A stretch of DNA of 21,732 nucleotides from contig JADGQH010000017.1 in assembly GCA_017881985.1 (NCBI GenBank), positions 1 through 21,732 of the forward strand. Direction: 5' to 3'. This stretch comes from Chloroflexota bacterium. GTDB taxonomy: Bacteria > Chloroflexota > Limnocylindria > Limnocylindrales > CSP1-4. Positions within the stretch are counted from its first letter, which is position 1; the number at the start of each line of letters is the position of its first letter. This document shows, piece by piece, positions 1 through 7,900 of this stretch. The position numbers and the translations under genes were made by a program. The notes beneath the pieces are model-generated. The model had not been told where the DNA came from, ran no database searches, and saw only the letters and a program-made list of their open reading frames with translations.

Positions 1-348
1 CCCGGTCGCCCGGGGAGACCTGGTCGGCTCGGCCGTCTCGGTCGGCTCGGCTTTCTCGGTACCTTCGGCATTCTCGGTACCTTCGGCCTTCTCGCCCGGC
101 TTGGCCGTCCCGGTCGTCGCATCCGGCGTCTCGGTCGGCTCGGCTGTCTCGGTCGGCTCGGCCGTCTCGGTCGCCTCGACCTTCGAGGCGTCGGACTGCG
201 AGGTCGCGGCCGCGGGGAGGAAGTCCCGGGAGGTGCTGTGGGGGGCGCCCATCACGGCATTTGCCGCGAACGCCGCACCCGCGACGAGGAAGATGGAGAC
301 GCCTGCCGCGGCCACGCCGCGAAGGAGTCTCGGGCTGTATCGATCCAT
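1..348 (-). CDS. Secreted or membrane-anchored Thr/Glu/Pro-rich repeat protein (C-terminus beyond window)
   Basis: An open frame runs from an ATG at 348 off the left edge, giving 116 visible residues. It starts MDRYSPRLLRG, followed by a hydrophobic stretch at about residues 11-31 ending AAFAANAV, which looks like a signal peptide or N-terminal anchor. After a short Ser/Ala linker the chain becomes low complexity, with TETAEP-type hexapeptides and a variant block (AEGTEN), all in one frame. Such Thr/Pro/Glu stalks usually lie outside the membrane. A GGAGGG ribosome site lies 11 bases before the ATG. The gene follows the M16 peptidase pair on the same strand after a 206-base gap, so it may be a separate unit. 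No catalytic domain is visible, and any domain would lie past the edge. Function unknown. Confidence 0.72.
   Translation of the reverse strand, partial: MDRYSPRLLRGVAAAGVSIFLVAGAAFAANAVMGAPHSTSRDFLPAAATSQSDASKVEATETAEPTETAEPTETPDATTGTAKPGEKAEGTENAEGTEKAEPTETAEPTRSPRATG
23..178. repeat. In-frame 18-bp direct repeats coding TETAEP hexapeptides
   Basis: Units of 18 bp related to GTCGGCTCGGCCGTCTCG lie at 23-40, 41-58, 134-151 and 152-169. Diverged units (GTACCTTCGGCNTTCTCG) lie at 59-76 and 77-94. The 18-bp period keeps the reading frame of the minus-strand protein, so this is a coding minisatellite that could change length between strains. Confidence 0.75.
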
Positions 349-440
349 GGTGTGGTGCACCCTCCATGCGCCTGTTCGTTGGCGAGCCGCCGTGCCGGCA
401 TCTCGCGCGGCCGGGCGCTGCTTTCGACCTCGCTACCCGA

Positions 441-452
441 TTGAGGCCTCAA
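441..452. promoter_or_regulatory. Perfect 12-bp palindrome, possible operator
   Basis: TTGAGGCCTCAA is a perfect palindrome in the 206-base gap between the M16 gene and the repeat-protein gene, about 93 bases before the latter's start. It is a plausible dimeric regulator site, but nothing else in the gap supports this. The rest of 349-554 shows no gene that I can support. Confidence 0.25.
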
Positions 453-554
453 CGCATGGAAAGGTTTCAGGAATGCCAACACACCGCACCCCGGGCCGTG
501 CCCGCGGCCAGGGTTCGGCACGTGTCCCGGCCGGCCCGGGCAGAGGCGGTCGCG

Positions 555-1964
555 TCAGGACTCGTCGGCGACCGGCTCCGCCTCACGCACGACCTCGACG
601 TCGCCGATGCCGGCCTTCTCGAGGTCAGCTCCGACCGCGTCCGCGTCGCCCACCACGATCACCGCGAGCCGCTCGAGGTGGAGATGGGCGCGCGCCGCTG
701 CAAGCACGTCGGCAGCGGTCACGGCGTCGATCGCGGGCCGGTAGCGGTCCAGCTCGTCGTCCGGGAGGCCGAAGGTCACGATCCCGCCGAGCGCGCCAAC
801 GATCGGGCCCGGCGTCTCGAAGCGGAGCGGGAAGACGCCGACCAGGTAGTCCCGGGCGGCGCGCATCTCGGCATCGGTCGGGGCCGCCTCGCGGATGCGG
901 CGCAGCTCGGCGAGGAGATCGAGCAGGGCCGGGACCGTCGCGTCCGTGTTGACGGCCGCCCGCGCCGAGAATGGCCCCGCGAAGCGCCGGAAGTCGAAGC
1001 CAGCTCCGGCGCCGTACGTGTAGCCCTTCTCCTCCCGCAGCTTCATGTTCAGGCGCGAGTTGAAGAGCCCGCCGAGGATCATGGCCATGACCGTGACCGC
1101 GTGATAGTCCGGCGTCCGGCGCGGCAGGCCAAGGTGGCCCACGCGAAGCTCCGACTGGACCGCGCCCGGCCGATGGACGAGGCGCACCCTCGTCCGATCG
1201 AGCCCGTTGCCGATGACCGGCGGGACGGGCATCGCGCCGGCGGCGGACGCGCCGGCCGCCAGGTCGCCGAAGAGCGGCTCCACGATCCCGGCGACGTCGA
1301 TCCCCGCAAGGTCGCCACCGAGGATGAGCGCGGCGCGATCGGGGTCGCCCGAGCGCGCGAAGGCCCGCCGAAGGATGCTCGCGTCGAGCGTCTCGACCGT
1401 CTCTCGCCGACCCCCCGCAACCCGGGCATAGGGCGTCCCGGCCGCGAAGATCGTCTCGATGAACGCCTCTTCGGCGCGCCGGGCCGGGTCGACCCTCGCC
1501 TGGAGCAGGTCGTTGAGGCGCTGGTCCCGCAGGCGCTCCACCTCCCGCTCGGGAAACGCGGGCTCGCGGACGATCTCGGCAAGGAGCTCCAGCGCGGGCC
1601 CGAGCCGCTCTGCGGGCACGTCGACGCCCACGACGGTCGCGTCCCATCCGGCCTCGGCACGCAGCGAAGCCCCGAGTCGCTCCGCGGCCTCGGTCAGCGC
1701 CACGGCGTCCCGGTGACGCGTGCCCTCGGTGAGCGCGCGGGCCGCGAGCACGGTGGCGCCGCCCTCGTCGGAGGGCTCGTCCACCGCGCCGTTCGGGAGA
1801 TAGAGGCTGGCCGACACGAGCGGCCTGCCGGGGAGGTGGACCGTCACGAGGGGCAGGCCGCCCGAAAGCCTGCCGCGCGCGGCCGTCGGGAACGTGAACG
1901 GCCGCGGCGTGCCGGGGACGGGCCGAACGCCGAGCGCGGCCTCGACGGGATCGGAGAGATTCAT
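555..1964 (-). CDS. M16 peptidase family protein, non-catalytic partner subunit
   Basis: 469-residue M16 (pitrilysin/processing peptidase-like) protein. The ATG at 1964 overlaps the upstream M16 stop as ATGA, which favours this start over a longer frame that reaches into the neighbour. Where the zinc motif should be (G-x-AHLLEH in relatives), this protein reads GGATVLAARALTEGT, so HxxEH is absent. It keeps the C-terminal half signature LREEKGYTYGAG at about residues 308-320, whose Arg/Tyr pair binds substrate in M16B enzymes. Known heterodimeric M16B proteases divide the work this way: one subunit supplies zinc and the other supplies Arg/Tyr. No signal peptide is seen, so it is probably cytoplasmic. 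Substrate unknown. Confidence 0.9.
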   Translation of the reverse strand: MNLSDPVEAALGVRPVPGTPRPFTFPTAARGRLSGGLPLVTVHLPGRPLVSASLYLPNGAVDEPSDEGGATVLAARALTEGTRHRDAVALTEAAERLGASLRAEAGWDATVVGVDVPAERLGPALELLAEIVREPAFPEREVERLRDQRLNDLLQARVDPARRAEEAFIETIFAAGTPYARVAGGRRETVETLDASILRRAFARSGDPDRAALILGGDLAGIDVAGIVEPLFGDLAAGASAAGAMPVPPVIGNGLDRTRVRLVHRPGAVQSELRVGHLGLPRRTPDYHAVTVMAMILGGLFNSRLNMKLREEKGYTYGAGAGFDFRRFAGPFSARAAVNTDATVPALLDLLAELRRIREAAPTDAEMRAARDYLVGVFPLRFETPGPIVGALGGIVTFGLPDDELDRYRPAIDAVTAADVLAAARAHLHLERLAVIVVGDADAVGADLEKAGIGDVEVVREAEPVADES

Positions 1965-3262
1965 GCCGCCTCCGCGGATCGGGTCCCGGCGTCGGCCGGG
2001 ACGTAGGTCAGGACCACCCGGTTCGCGGCGACGAGGAGCTCGGCGCAAGCCGCGCGGACGTCCTCGCCCGTGACGGCCAGGTACCGCTCCAGCTGGCGGT
2101 TGATCTCGTCCGGATCGTCGAGCAGCGTGGCGTACATGCTCAGACGGTCCGCGCGCTCACTGACTCGCTGCAGCGCCGCAAGCTCGTCCGTCTCGATGAG
2201 CGCCTTCGCGCGAGCAAGCTCGTCGTCGCTGACGGGTTCGACCCCGATCCTCGCCAGCTCGTCGAAGAGCGCGGCCTCGACCGCCGCGATCGTGGAGTCC
2301 GGGCGAACGGTCGCCCAGCCCATGAAGACCGACGGCCCCGAGGAGAAGCCGAGGCCGAACATGGCGACGTCCTGGGCGATCTGCTCGTCGCGGACCAGCC
2401 GCCGGTGCAGCCGGCTGCCCTTGCCGCCGGTGAGCACCTGGGCCGCGATCTCGAGCGCGTAGAGGCGCGGATCGCCGATCGTCGGGGCGCGGAAGCCGAC
2501 GTAGATGCGCGGCAGCGGGACGCGGTCCGGGACGGTCTCGCGGCGCTCTCCGCCGAGCGTCAGCGGCAGCGGGTCGGGGTTGAAGGCGGGGATCGCCGGG
2601 TTGGCCGCCAGCGGGCCGAAGTACCGCTCGACCCACGCACGAGCCTGGCCGGGTTCCACGTCCCCGACGATCGAGAGCACGGCGTTGTTCGGCGCGTAGT
2701 AGGTCCGGAAGAACGCGGCCACGTCCTCGAGCGACGCCGCGTCGAGGTCCTCCATGGAGCCGATCGTCGGGTGGTGGTACGGGTGGCTCGCCGGGTAGAT
2801 ATGTCCCAGGAGCTTCTCCTGCCACGACCCGTAGGGCTGGTTGTCGTAGCTCGAGCGCTTCTCGTTCTTCACCACCGCGCGCTGGTTGTCCAGGTTCTCC
2901 TGGCTGAGCGCCTCCAGCAGGGTCCCCATTCGATCGGCCTCCAGCCAGAGCGCCAGCTCCAGCTGGTGGGAGGGCATCGTCTCGAAGTAGTTGGTGCGGT
3001 CCAGCCAGGTGGTCCCGTTCATGCTTCCGCCCGCGGCCTGGACCAGCGCGATGTGCTCCGCCTTCGCGACGTGCCGGCTCCCCTGGAACATGACGTGCTC
3101 GAACAGGTGGGCGAAGCCCGTCTTGCCGGGCTGCTCGTGCTTGCTGCCCACGTCGTACCAGATGTTGACCGCCACGACGGGGACCAAATGGTCCTCGCTG
3201 ATCACGAGGCGGAGCCCGTTGGGCAGGCGCTCGTCGGTGTAGCGGACGGTCGGAACGGTCAT
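1961..3262 (-). CDS. M16 zinc metallopeptidase, catalytic subunit
   Basis: 433-residue M16 peptidase starting MTVPTVRYTD. The inverted zinc motif HLFEH is at residues 52-56 within GFAHLFEHVMF, and the third ligand is probably Glu134 in VVKNEKR, about 80 residues later as in the family. The motif is intact, so this should be the active subunit. Its C-terminal half reads RRLVRDEQIAQDV where relatives have an Arg followed by Gly-x-x-Tyr, so the Tyr is missing. The next gene carries that pair, which makes the two a split heterodimer. The ATG at 3262 has GAGGG upstream. A longer frame to 3343 adds 27 Pro/Arg-rich residues unlike the family. No signal peptide is evident. Confidence 0.93.
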   Translation of the reverse strand: MTVPTVRYTDERLPNGLRLVISEDHLVPVVAVNIWYDVGSKHEQPGKTGFAHLFEHVMFQGSRHVAKAEHIALVQAAGGSMNGTTWLDRTNYFETMPSHQLELALWLEADRMGTLLEALSQENLDNQRAVVKNEKRSSYDNQPYGSWQEKLLGHIYPASHPYHHPTIGSMEDLDAASLEDVAAFFRTYYAPNNAVLSIVGDVEPGQARAWVERYFGPLAANPAIPAFNPDPLPLTLGGERRETVPDRVPLPRIYVGFRAPTIGDPRLYALEIAAQVLTGGKGSRLHRRLVRDEQIAQDVAMFGLGFSSGPSVFMGWATVRPDSTIAAVEAALFDELARIGVEPVSDDELARAKALIETDELAALQRVSERADRLSMYATLLDDPDEINRQLERYLAVTGEDVRAACAELLVAANRVVLTYVPADAGTRSAEAA

Positions 3263-3309
3263 GCGGGCCCTCGAGGAGCTGGGAGGATTGGCGCGCGGTG
3301 GGTCACCCG

Positions 3310-3315
3310 ATTGTA
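3310..3315 (-). promoter_or_regulatory. Candidate -10 box for the M16 operon
   Basis: On the minus strand TACAAT lies about 48 bases before the M16 start codon, in an otherwise GC-rich gap. No good -35 match is found at 16-18 bases, so this is tentative. Confidence 0.35.
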
Positions 3316-3373
3316 CGGGCGGCGGTCGGTCATGCAGTCCCACCGGTGCAGTCCGCGAATTGCGATCTGCTGC

Positions 3374-3401
3374 TTGACACCGGAAGGCACGATGTTAGAT
3401 A
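3374..3401 (+). promoter_or_regulatory. Promoter of the ArsR-type regulator gene
   Basis: A perfect -35 TTGACA (3374-3379) is followed after 16 bases by TAGATA (3396-3401), a reasonable -10 box. This is the clearest sigma70-like promoter in the window. The -10 box lies inside the inverted repeat at 3394-3411, so a bound repressor would block it. Confidence 0.65.
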
Positions 3402-3411
3402 GTTATCTCAC
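3394..3411. promoter_or_regulatory. Inverted-repeat operator, copy 1
   Basis: GTTAGATAGTTATCTCAC pairs with its own reverse complement at 7 of 9 base pairs, with core AGATA-N2-TATCT. It covers the -10 box of the regulator gene. The same GTNAGA-N6-TCTNAC pattern recurs at 4594-4611 before the next gene. The most economical reading is the binding site of the neighbouring ArsR-type protein (inference). Confidence 0.6.
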
Positions 3412-3433
3412 ACACGGGAGATCAACAAGACAA

Positions 3434-4546
3434 ATGGCCGTCTCCAAGAGTCCCAGCGCATCGCTCCGGCGTCCGGGCGCGCTCGTGCGCGAGCTGTCTC
3501 CCCGAGGTGGATCGGCGCGCCCGGAGGTCGTCCTGGAGGCGCGGACCGCGCTCGACTTCCTCGTCAGCCTGGTTGGGGACACGGAGCCGGAGCTCCTCCC
3601 CGCGGACGCCGCGTGGCGCACGGCGGCGAATGAATCGCTCTCGGCTCCCCTGCGGCGCGACAGGCAGCGCGTCTTCGAGCACCACGACGGCGCGCGCGGG
3701 ATCGCCGGGTGGGCGCTGATCCCGCTCGTCATCGCCGATCGCGACGTGCGGACCGCCGCGGACGTGGTTGCGCTCGCCGGGAAGGTCTCCGCGCGCGACC
3801 TCATCGGCTCCGCGTGCGACGATGAGGAGCTGGACGGCACGCGGGCGCTCGCCGATCGGTATTTCGCGGGCGAGCTCGCGCTCCACGACGAGATGGTGGC
3901 CAGCGCACCGGAGGGGCTCCGTGGTGCGCTCGATCGACTGCTGGGCGAGCCGGAGACCGAGCTTCGGGCCCTCCGCCGCATCCTGCGCGCCTGGGAGGAG
4001 CGATTCGCGGCCGTCGAGCCGCGCGTTGCGCAGATGCAGGCACGGGACGTCGCGGCGCGGCGCGGCGACCTGGAGCGCCTGCCGCTCGAGGACTTCATCG
4101 AGCGCGCCACCAACGGCTACCGCTGGACGCCCGATGCCGCGATCCGGCGGGTCTACCTGGTGCCGAGCTACTTCGCCCGTCCCTACAACTATGTCTTCGC
4201 CGGCGAGGGCTGGCACATGTTCGCCTACCCGCTCGCCGAGACCGCGCTGGACGGGGACCCGGCCGGCGTTCCCCCGGCGACCGTCCGCCTCTTCAAGGCG
4301 CTCGGCGACGAGAGCCGGATGCGGATCCTCCGCTTCCTCGCGGACGGGGATCTCTACCTGACCGAGATCGCGGAGCGGATGGGGCTCTCGAAGCCGACGG
4401 TCAAGCACCACCTGGCCCAGCTTCGAGCGGCCGGCCTCCTGACGATGACCGAGACCGGCGGGCTCACCTACTACAGCCTGCGACGGGACCGGGTCGCGGA
4501 AGCGGGTCCCGATCTCGCGCGATACCTGGGGGCCGAGAAGGGCTGA
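3434..4546 (+). CDS. ArsR-family winged-helix transcriptional regulator with large N-terminal domain
   Basis: 370-residue protein, three to four times the length of a simple ArsR regulator. The C-terminal 85 residues form the winged helix: TVRLFKALGDESRMRILRFL, then LTEIAERMGLSKPTVKHHLAQL as recognition helix region, then the wing TETGGLTYYSLRRD. The N-terminal 280 residues are a helical domain of the kind seen in long ArsR-like proteins of Gram-positive bacteria, with no metal-binding Cys cluster (a single Cys is visible), so metal sensing is unlikely. ATG 3434 is chosen because an upstream in-frame ATG at 3392 lies inside the promoter and operator. GGGAG precedes 3434 by 13 bases. The gene probably represses itself and the next gene through the shared operator (inference). 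Signal unknown. Confidence 0.85.
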   Translation: MAVSKSPSASLRRPGALVRELSPRGGSARPEVVLEARTALDFLVSLVGDTEPELLPADAAWRTAANESLSAPLRRDRQRVFEHHDGARGIAGWALIPLVIADRDVRTAADVVALAGKVSARDLIGSACDDEELDGTRALADRYFAGELALHDEMVASAPEGLRGALDRLLGEPETELRALRRILRAWEERFAAVEPRVAQMQARDVAARRGDLERLPLEDFIERATNGYRWTPDAAIRRVYLVPSYFARPYNYVFAGEGWHMFAYPLAETALDGDPAGVPPATVRLFKALGDESRMRILRFLADGDLYLTEIAERMGLSKPTVKHHLAQLRAAGLLTMTETGGLTYYSLRRDRVAEAGPDLARYLGAEKG

Positions 4547-4593
4547 CGATGGACCGTCGACGACCTGGCCGGCGAGCGGCTGTGTATTCAAGA

Positions 4594-4611
4594 GTTAGAT
4601 GGACGTCTTAC
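4594..4611. promoter_or_regulatory. Inverted-repeat operator, copy 2
   Basis: GTTAGATGGACGTCTTAC matches copy 1 at 13 of 18 positions and shares both arms (GTTAGAT and TCT-N-AC). It lies immediately before the ribosome site and start of the small gene at 4626, the same arrangement as copy 1. No clear -35/-10 pair is seen around it. Confidence 0.55.
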
Positions 4612-4625
4612 GAGAGGACGACGCG

Positions 4626-4886
4626 ATGAGCAACGGGATCGGTCCCGGGCGCGCGCCGGCCCACGCGGGCACGCACGAGGCAACTGGAGGGGACGCACAC
4701 ATGGCGGTCGAGGTTGCATACCGGATGACGCGGCTTCGCACGGAAGCACAGCACGAGCGGCTGGCCGGGCGCGCGAGCCGTGCGTCGGCACGTTCGCGGC
4801 TCGGGCACGCGCTCATGGCGCTGGGACGCTTCGTGGAGGGCTCCGGCACCCACGAGACGGAGGGCCCGAGCCCGCTCCGAGCCTGA
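4626..4886 (+). CDS. Small hypothetical protein controlled by the ArsR-type operator
   Basis: 86 residues starting MSNGIGPGR. A Gly/Ala/His-rich first third is followed by an Arg/Ala-rich amphipathic helical segment (about residues 26-70, including RMTRLRTEAQHERLAGRAS and ALMALGRFVEG) and a polar tail. There is no Cys, no membrane helix and no signal peptide. GAGAGG lies 8-9 bases before ATG 4626, directly after operator copy 2. A second in-frame ATG at 4701 has an even better site (GGAGGGG, 8 bases upstream) and would give 61 residues covering just the helical part, so either or both starts may be used. The gene follows the regulator by 79 bases. I do not recognise the family. A DNA- or membrane-associated basic peptide, or an effector of the regulator, is possible. 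Confidence 0.6.
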   Translation: MSNGIGPGRAPAHAGTHEATGGDAHMAVEVAYRMTRLRTEAQHERLAGRASRASARSRLGHALMALGRFVEGSGTHETEGPSPLRA

Positions 4887-4892
4887 CGGAAC

Positions 4893-4915
4893 CGGCGGCC
4901 GGCCTCCGGCCGTCG
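4893..4915. terminator. Hairpin between convergent genes, possible bidirectional terminator
   Basis: CGGCGGCCGG-CCT-CCGGCCGTCG forms a 10-bp stem (one G-T pair) with a three-base loop. It sits between the end of the small plus-strand gene (4886) and the end of carB (4965, minus). There is no T-run on either side, so it may only pause polymerase or protect 3' ends. Confidence 0.5.
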
Positions 4916-4964
4916 AACGCCGCGGCTCGACACGATCAGCGCGGGACCACGGCCAGCGCGACGC

Positions 4965-7900
4965 TCATGTCGGGTGGTTCGCCGCCGCGGCTCCGACCGA
5001 TGCCGGCGCGCTCGAGACATCGTGCACCCGGCCGGGTGCGACGCCCGGCGCGGGCACCCAGGCATCCAGCGGCCGGACATCGGAGAGGCGCTCCGCGAGG
5101 TCCGGATCGAGCGCCTGCGCTGCCGCGACAGCCGTCTCCATCGCCGTCAGGCAGAGGACGCCCTCGGCGATCGCGGCCAGGCGGATCTCGGCCGCGTCGC
5201 GCACCGGCCCCGAGCGCGGGGTCGGCGTGTTGACGACCAGCCGCACGCGGCCCGAGGCGATGAGGTCCAGGATCGCGATCTCGCCGGGACCGGCCGCCCC
5301 GCCCACCTTCGCGACGGCTTCGGCCTCCCAGCCCAGGCCGCGCAGCGCGGCGCGCGTTCCCGCGGTCGCCGCGAACCGGTAGCCCGCGCGCGCGAGCGCC
5401 GCGGCGAGAGCGGGCATCAGGGGCTTATCGCGGTCCGCGACCGAGAGGAGCGCAAGGGCGCCCTCTTCGCCTGGCGTCGGCGGAACCAGCGACGCGGCCA
5501 GGAGCGCCTTGGCCGTCGCGACCCGGGCGTCGGCATGGATCCCGATCACCTCGCCGGTCGATTGCATGAACGGGCCGAGCGACGGGTCGACCCCGCGCAG
5601 CTTCGTCGTGGAGAAGGCGGGCGCCTTGACGGCGACGAACGCCGGCGGTGGGAGCAGCCCGTTCGGCCAGCCGTGCTCTCGGAGCGTCTGGCCGAGCGCG
5701 ATCCGGACCGCGAGGTCCACGAGCGGGACGCCCGTCACCTTGCTCATGAAGGGCACCGTCCGACTGGCGCGCGGGTTCACCTCGATCAGGTAGACGCCAT
5801 CCTCGCGGACGATGAACTGGGCATTGACCAGCCCCCGCACGCCGAGCGCCCGCACGATCCGCTCCATCGACGCCACGATCAGGGCCTGGTCCGCCTCGCT
5901 CACGGCCTGCGGCGGGAAGACTCCGACCGAGTCGCCCGAGTGGACGCCGGCACGCTCGACCTGCTCGAGGAGCCCCGGGATCAGGACCGTCTCGCCGTCC
6001 GCGACGGCATCGACATCCACCTCCACGCCCTCGAGGTAGCGGTCGATCCGCACCGGCCGGTCCGGGTCGACGACGGTGGCCGCCGCCAGCTGCGTCACCA
6101 GGTCGTCGCGCGAGTAGGCGAAGTCGATCGCCAGCCCGCCGATCACGAACGAGGGGCGGACGATCACCGGGTATCCCACGCGGTCGGCTAGCGCCTCGGC
6201 CTCGTCGATGGAGCGGGCCATCCCGCCCTCCGGCTGCGGGATCCCGAGCCGTTCCACGAGCGCGCTGAAGCGGACGCGATCCTCGGCCTGGTCGATCGTC
6301 TCGAGCGAGGCGCCGAGCAGCGGGATGCCGGCCGCCGCCAGCGCCCCTGCCAGGTTGAGGGGTGTCTGGCCGCCGAACTGGACGAACGCGGGCAGCGGGG
6401 CCGCGCCGGGCGGCGTCTCCGCGGCGATCACCTCGCTGACGGACTCGACGTCCAGGGGCTCGAAGTAGAGCCGGCTCGAGGCATCGAAGTCGGTCGAGAC
6501 CGTCTCCGGGTTCGAGTTCACCATGACCGCCCGCCACCCGAGCGACCGGAGGCTCTCGGCAGCGCGGACGGCGCAGTAGTCGAACTCGATCCCCTGCCCG
6601 ATCCGGACCGGCCCGCTGCCGATCACGAGCGCCGCGGGACGCTCGACGGGTGCCGCCTCCGCGGGCGAGCCGGCCGCGGCGTAGGTGGCGTAGAAGTACG
6701 GCGTCTCCGCCGCGAACTCGGCGGCGCACGTGTCGACCATCGCGAAGCCCGGGACGAGGCCCAACGCGCGCCGGGTAGTGGCGACGTCCCGCTCCCGAAC
6801 GCCGGCGAGCGCAGCGATCTCGCGGTCGCCGAGCGATGCCCGCTTCGCCGTCGCGAGGAGCGTCGCCATCGCCGCGTCGGCCGGCACGCCGTCCGCGGCA
6901 GGGCCGGCGGCGAGCAGCGCCGGCCCTGCCGCGTGCAGGCGCCCCTCCAGGGCGATCGAGCGGCCGAGCTCGGAGATGAACCACGGGTTGATCCCGGTCG
7001 CCGTGACGAGAGCGGCCTCGGGCACGCCGCGACGAAGCAGGCCGAGGATGCGCCAGAGCCGGTTGTCGGACGGCGCGAGGAACCGGCGAAGCACGATCGG
7101 GGCGGCGGTGCGCTGGGCCAGCCGGCTCGACTCGCAGGCGTCGCCGTTCTCGTCGATCCAGCGGATCACCGTGTCGGCCTCGTCCTCGGTCCCCTCGCCG
7201 GCGAGCGCCGCGGCCAGGTAGGCCATCGTCGGCGTCCAGGCCGGGTCCTCGGCCAGTGGGCCTGCGCCCGCCTGCTCCAGGCCGCGGAGCGCCTTGTTCA
7301 GCGCCGCGCCGAACGTCCGGTCGATCGCCATGACCTCGCCGGTCGCCTTCATCTGGCTGCCCAGGGTCCGGTCCGCCCGCGGGAACTTGTCGAACGGGAA
7401 GCGCGGCAGCTTGACGACGAGGTAGTCCAGCGCCGGCTCGAAGGCCGCGACGGTGGTCCCGGTCACGACGTTCGGGATCTCCGCGAGGGTCCGGCCGATC
7501 GCGATCTGGGCGGCGACTCGGGCGATGGGATAGCCGGTGGCCTTGCTCGCGAGCGCGGAGCTCCGGCTGACCCGCGGGTTCACCTCGATCACCGCGTAGT
7601 CACGCGAATCCGGGCTCAGCGCGAACTGGACGTTGCACCCGCCCTCGACGCCAAGGCCGCGGATGATCGCGAGCGCCGCGCTTCGGAGGCGCTGGTGGAC
7701 GGGGTCCGGGAGCGTCTGCACCGGCGCCACGACGATCGAATCGCCGGTGTGGACGCCGAGCGGGTCGACGTTCTCCATCGAGCAGACCGCGATGCACGTG
7801 TCCTCGTGGTCGCGCATCACCTCGTACTCGATCTCCTGCCAGCCGACCAGGCACTGCTCGACCATGACCTGGTGGATGGGGCTCGCACGCAGGCCGGTTC

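Noticed and set aside
23..178. Repeat tract as a CRISPR array or regulatory iteron
   Set aside because: The 18-bp units are contiguous, without spacers, and encode hexapeptides in a single open frame, so coding repeats explain them.
3392..3433. ATG 3392 with GGAAGG upstream as start of the ArsR gene
   Set aside because: It lies inside the promoter and operator (3374-3411), so a transcript from that promoter would not contain it. Kept as a minor alternative.
2405..4546. Long plus-strand frame continuous with the ArsR gene
   Set aside because: The part before 3434 is antisense to the M16 gene and shows no domain. The promoter and operator at 3374-3411 place the real start at 3434.
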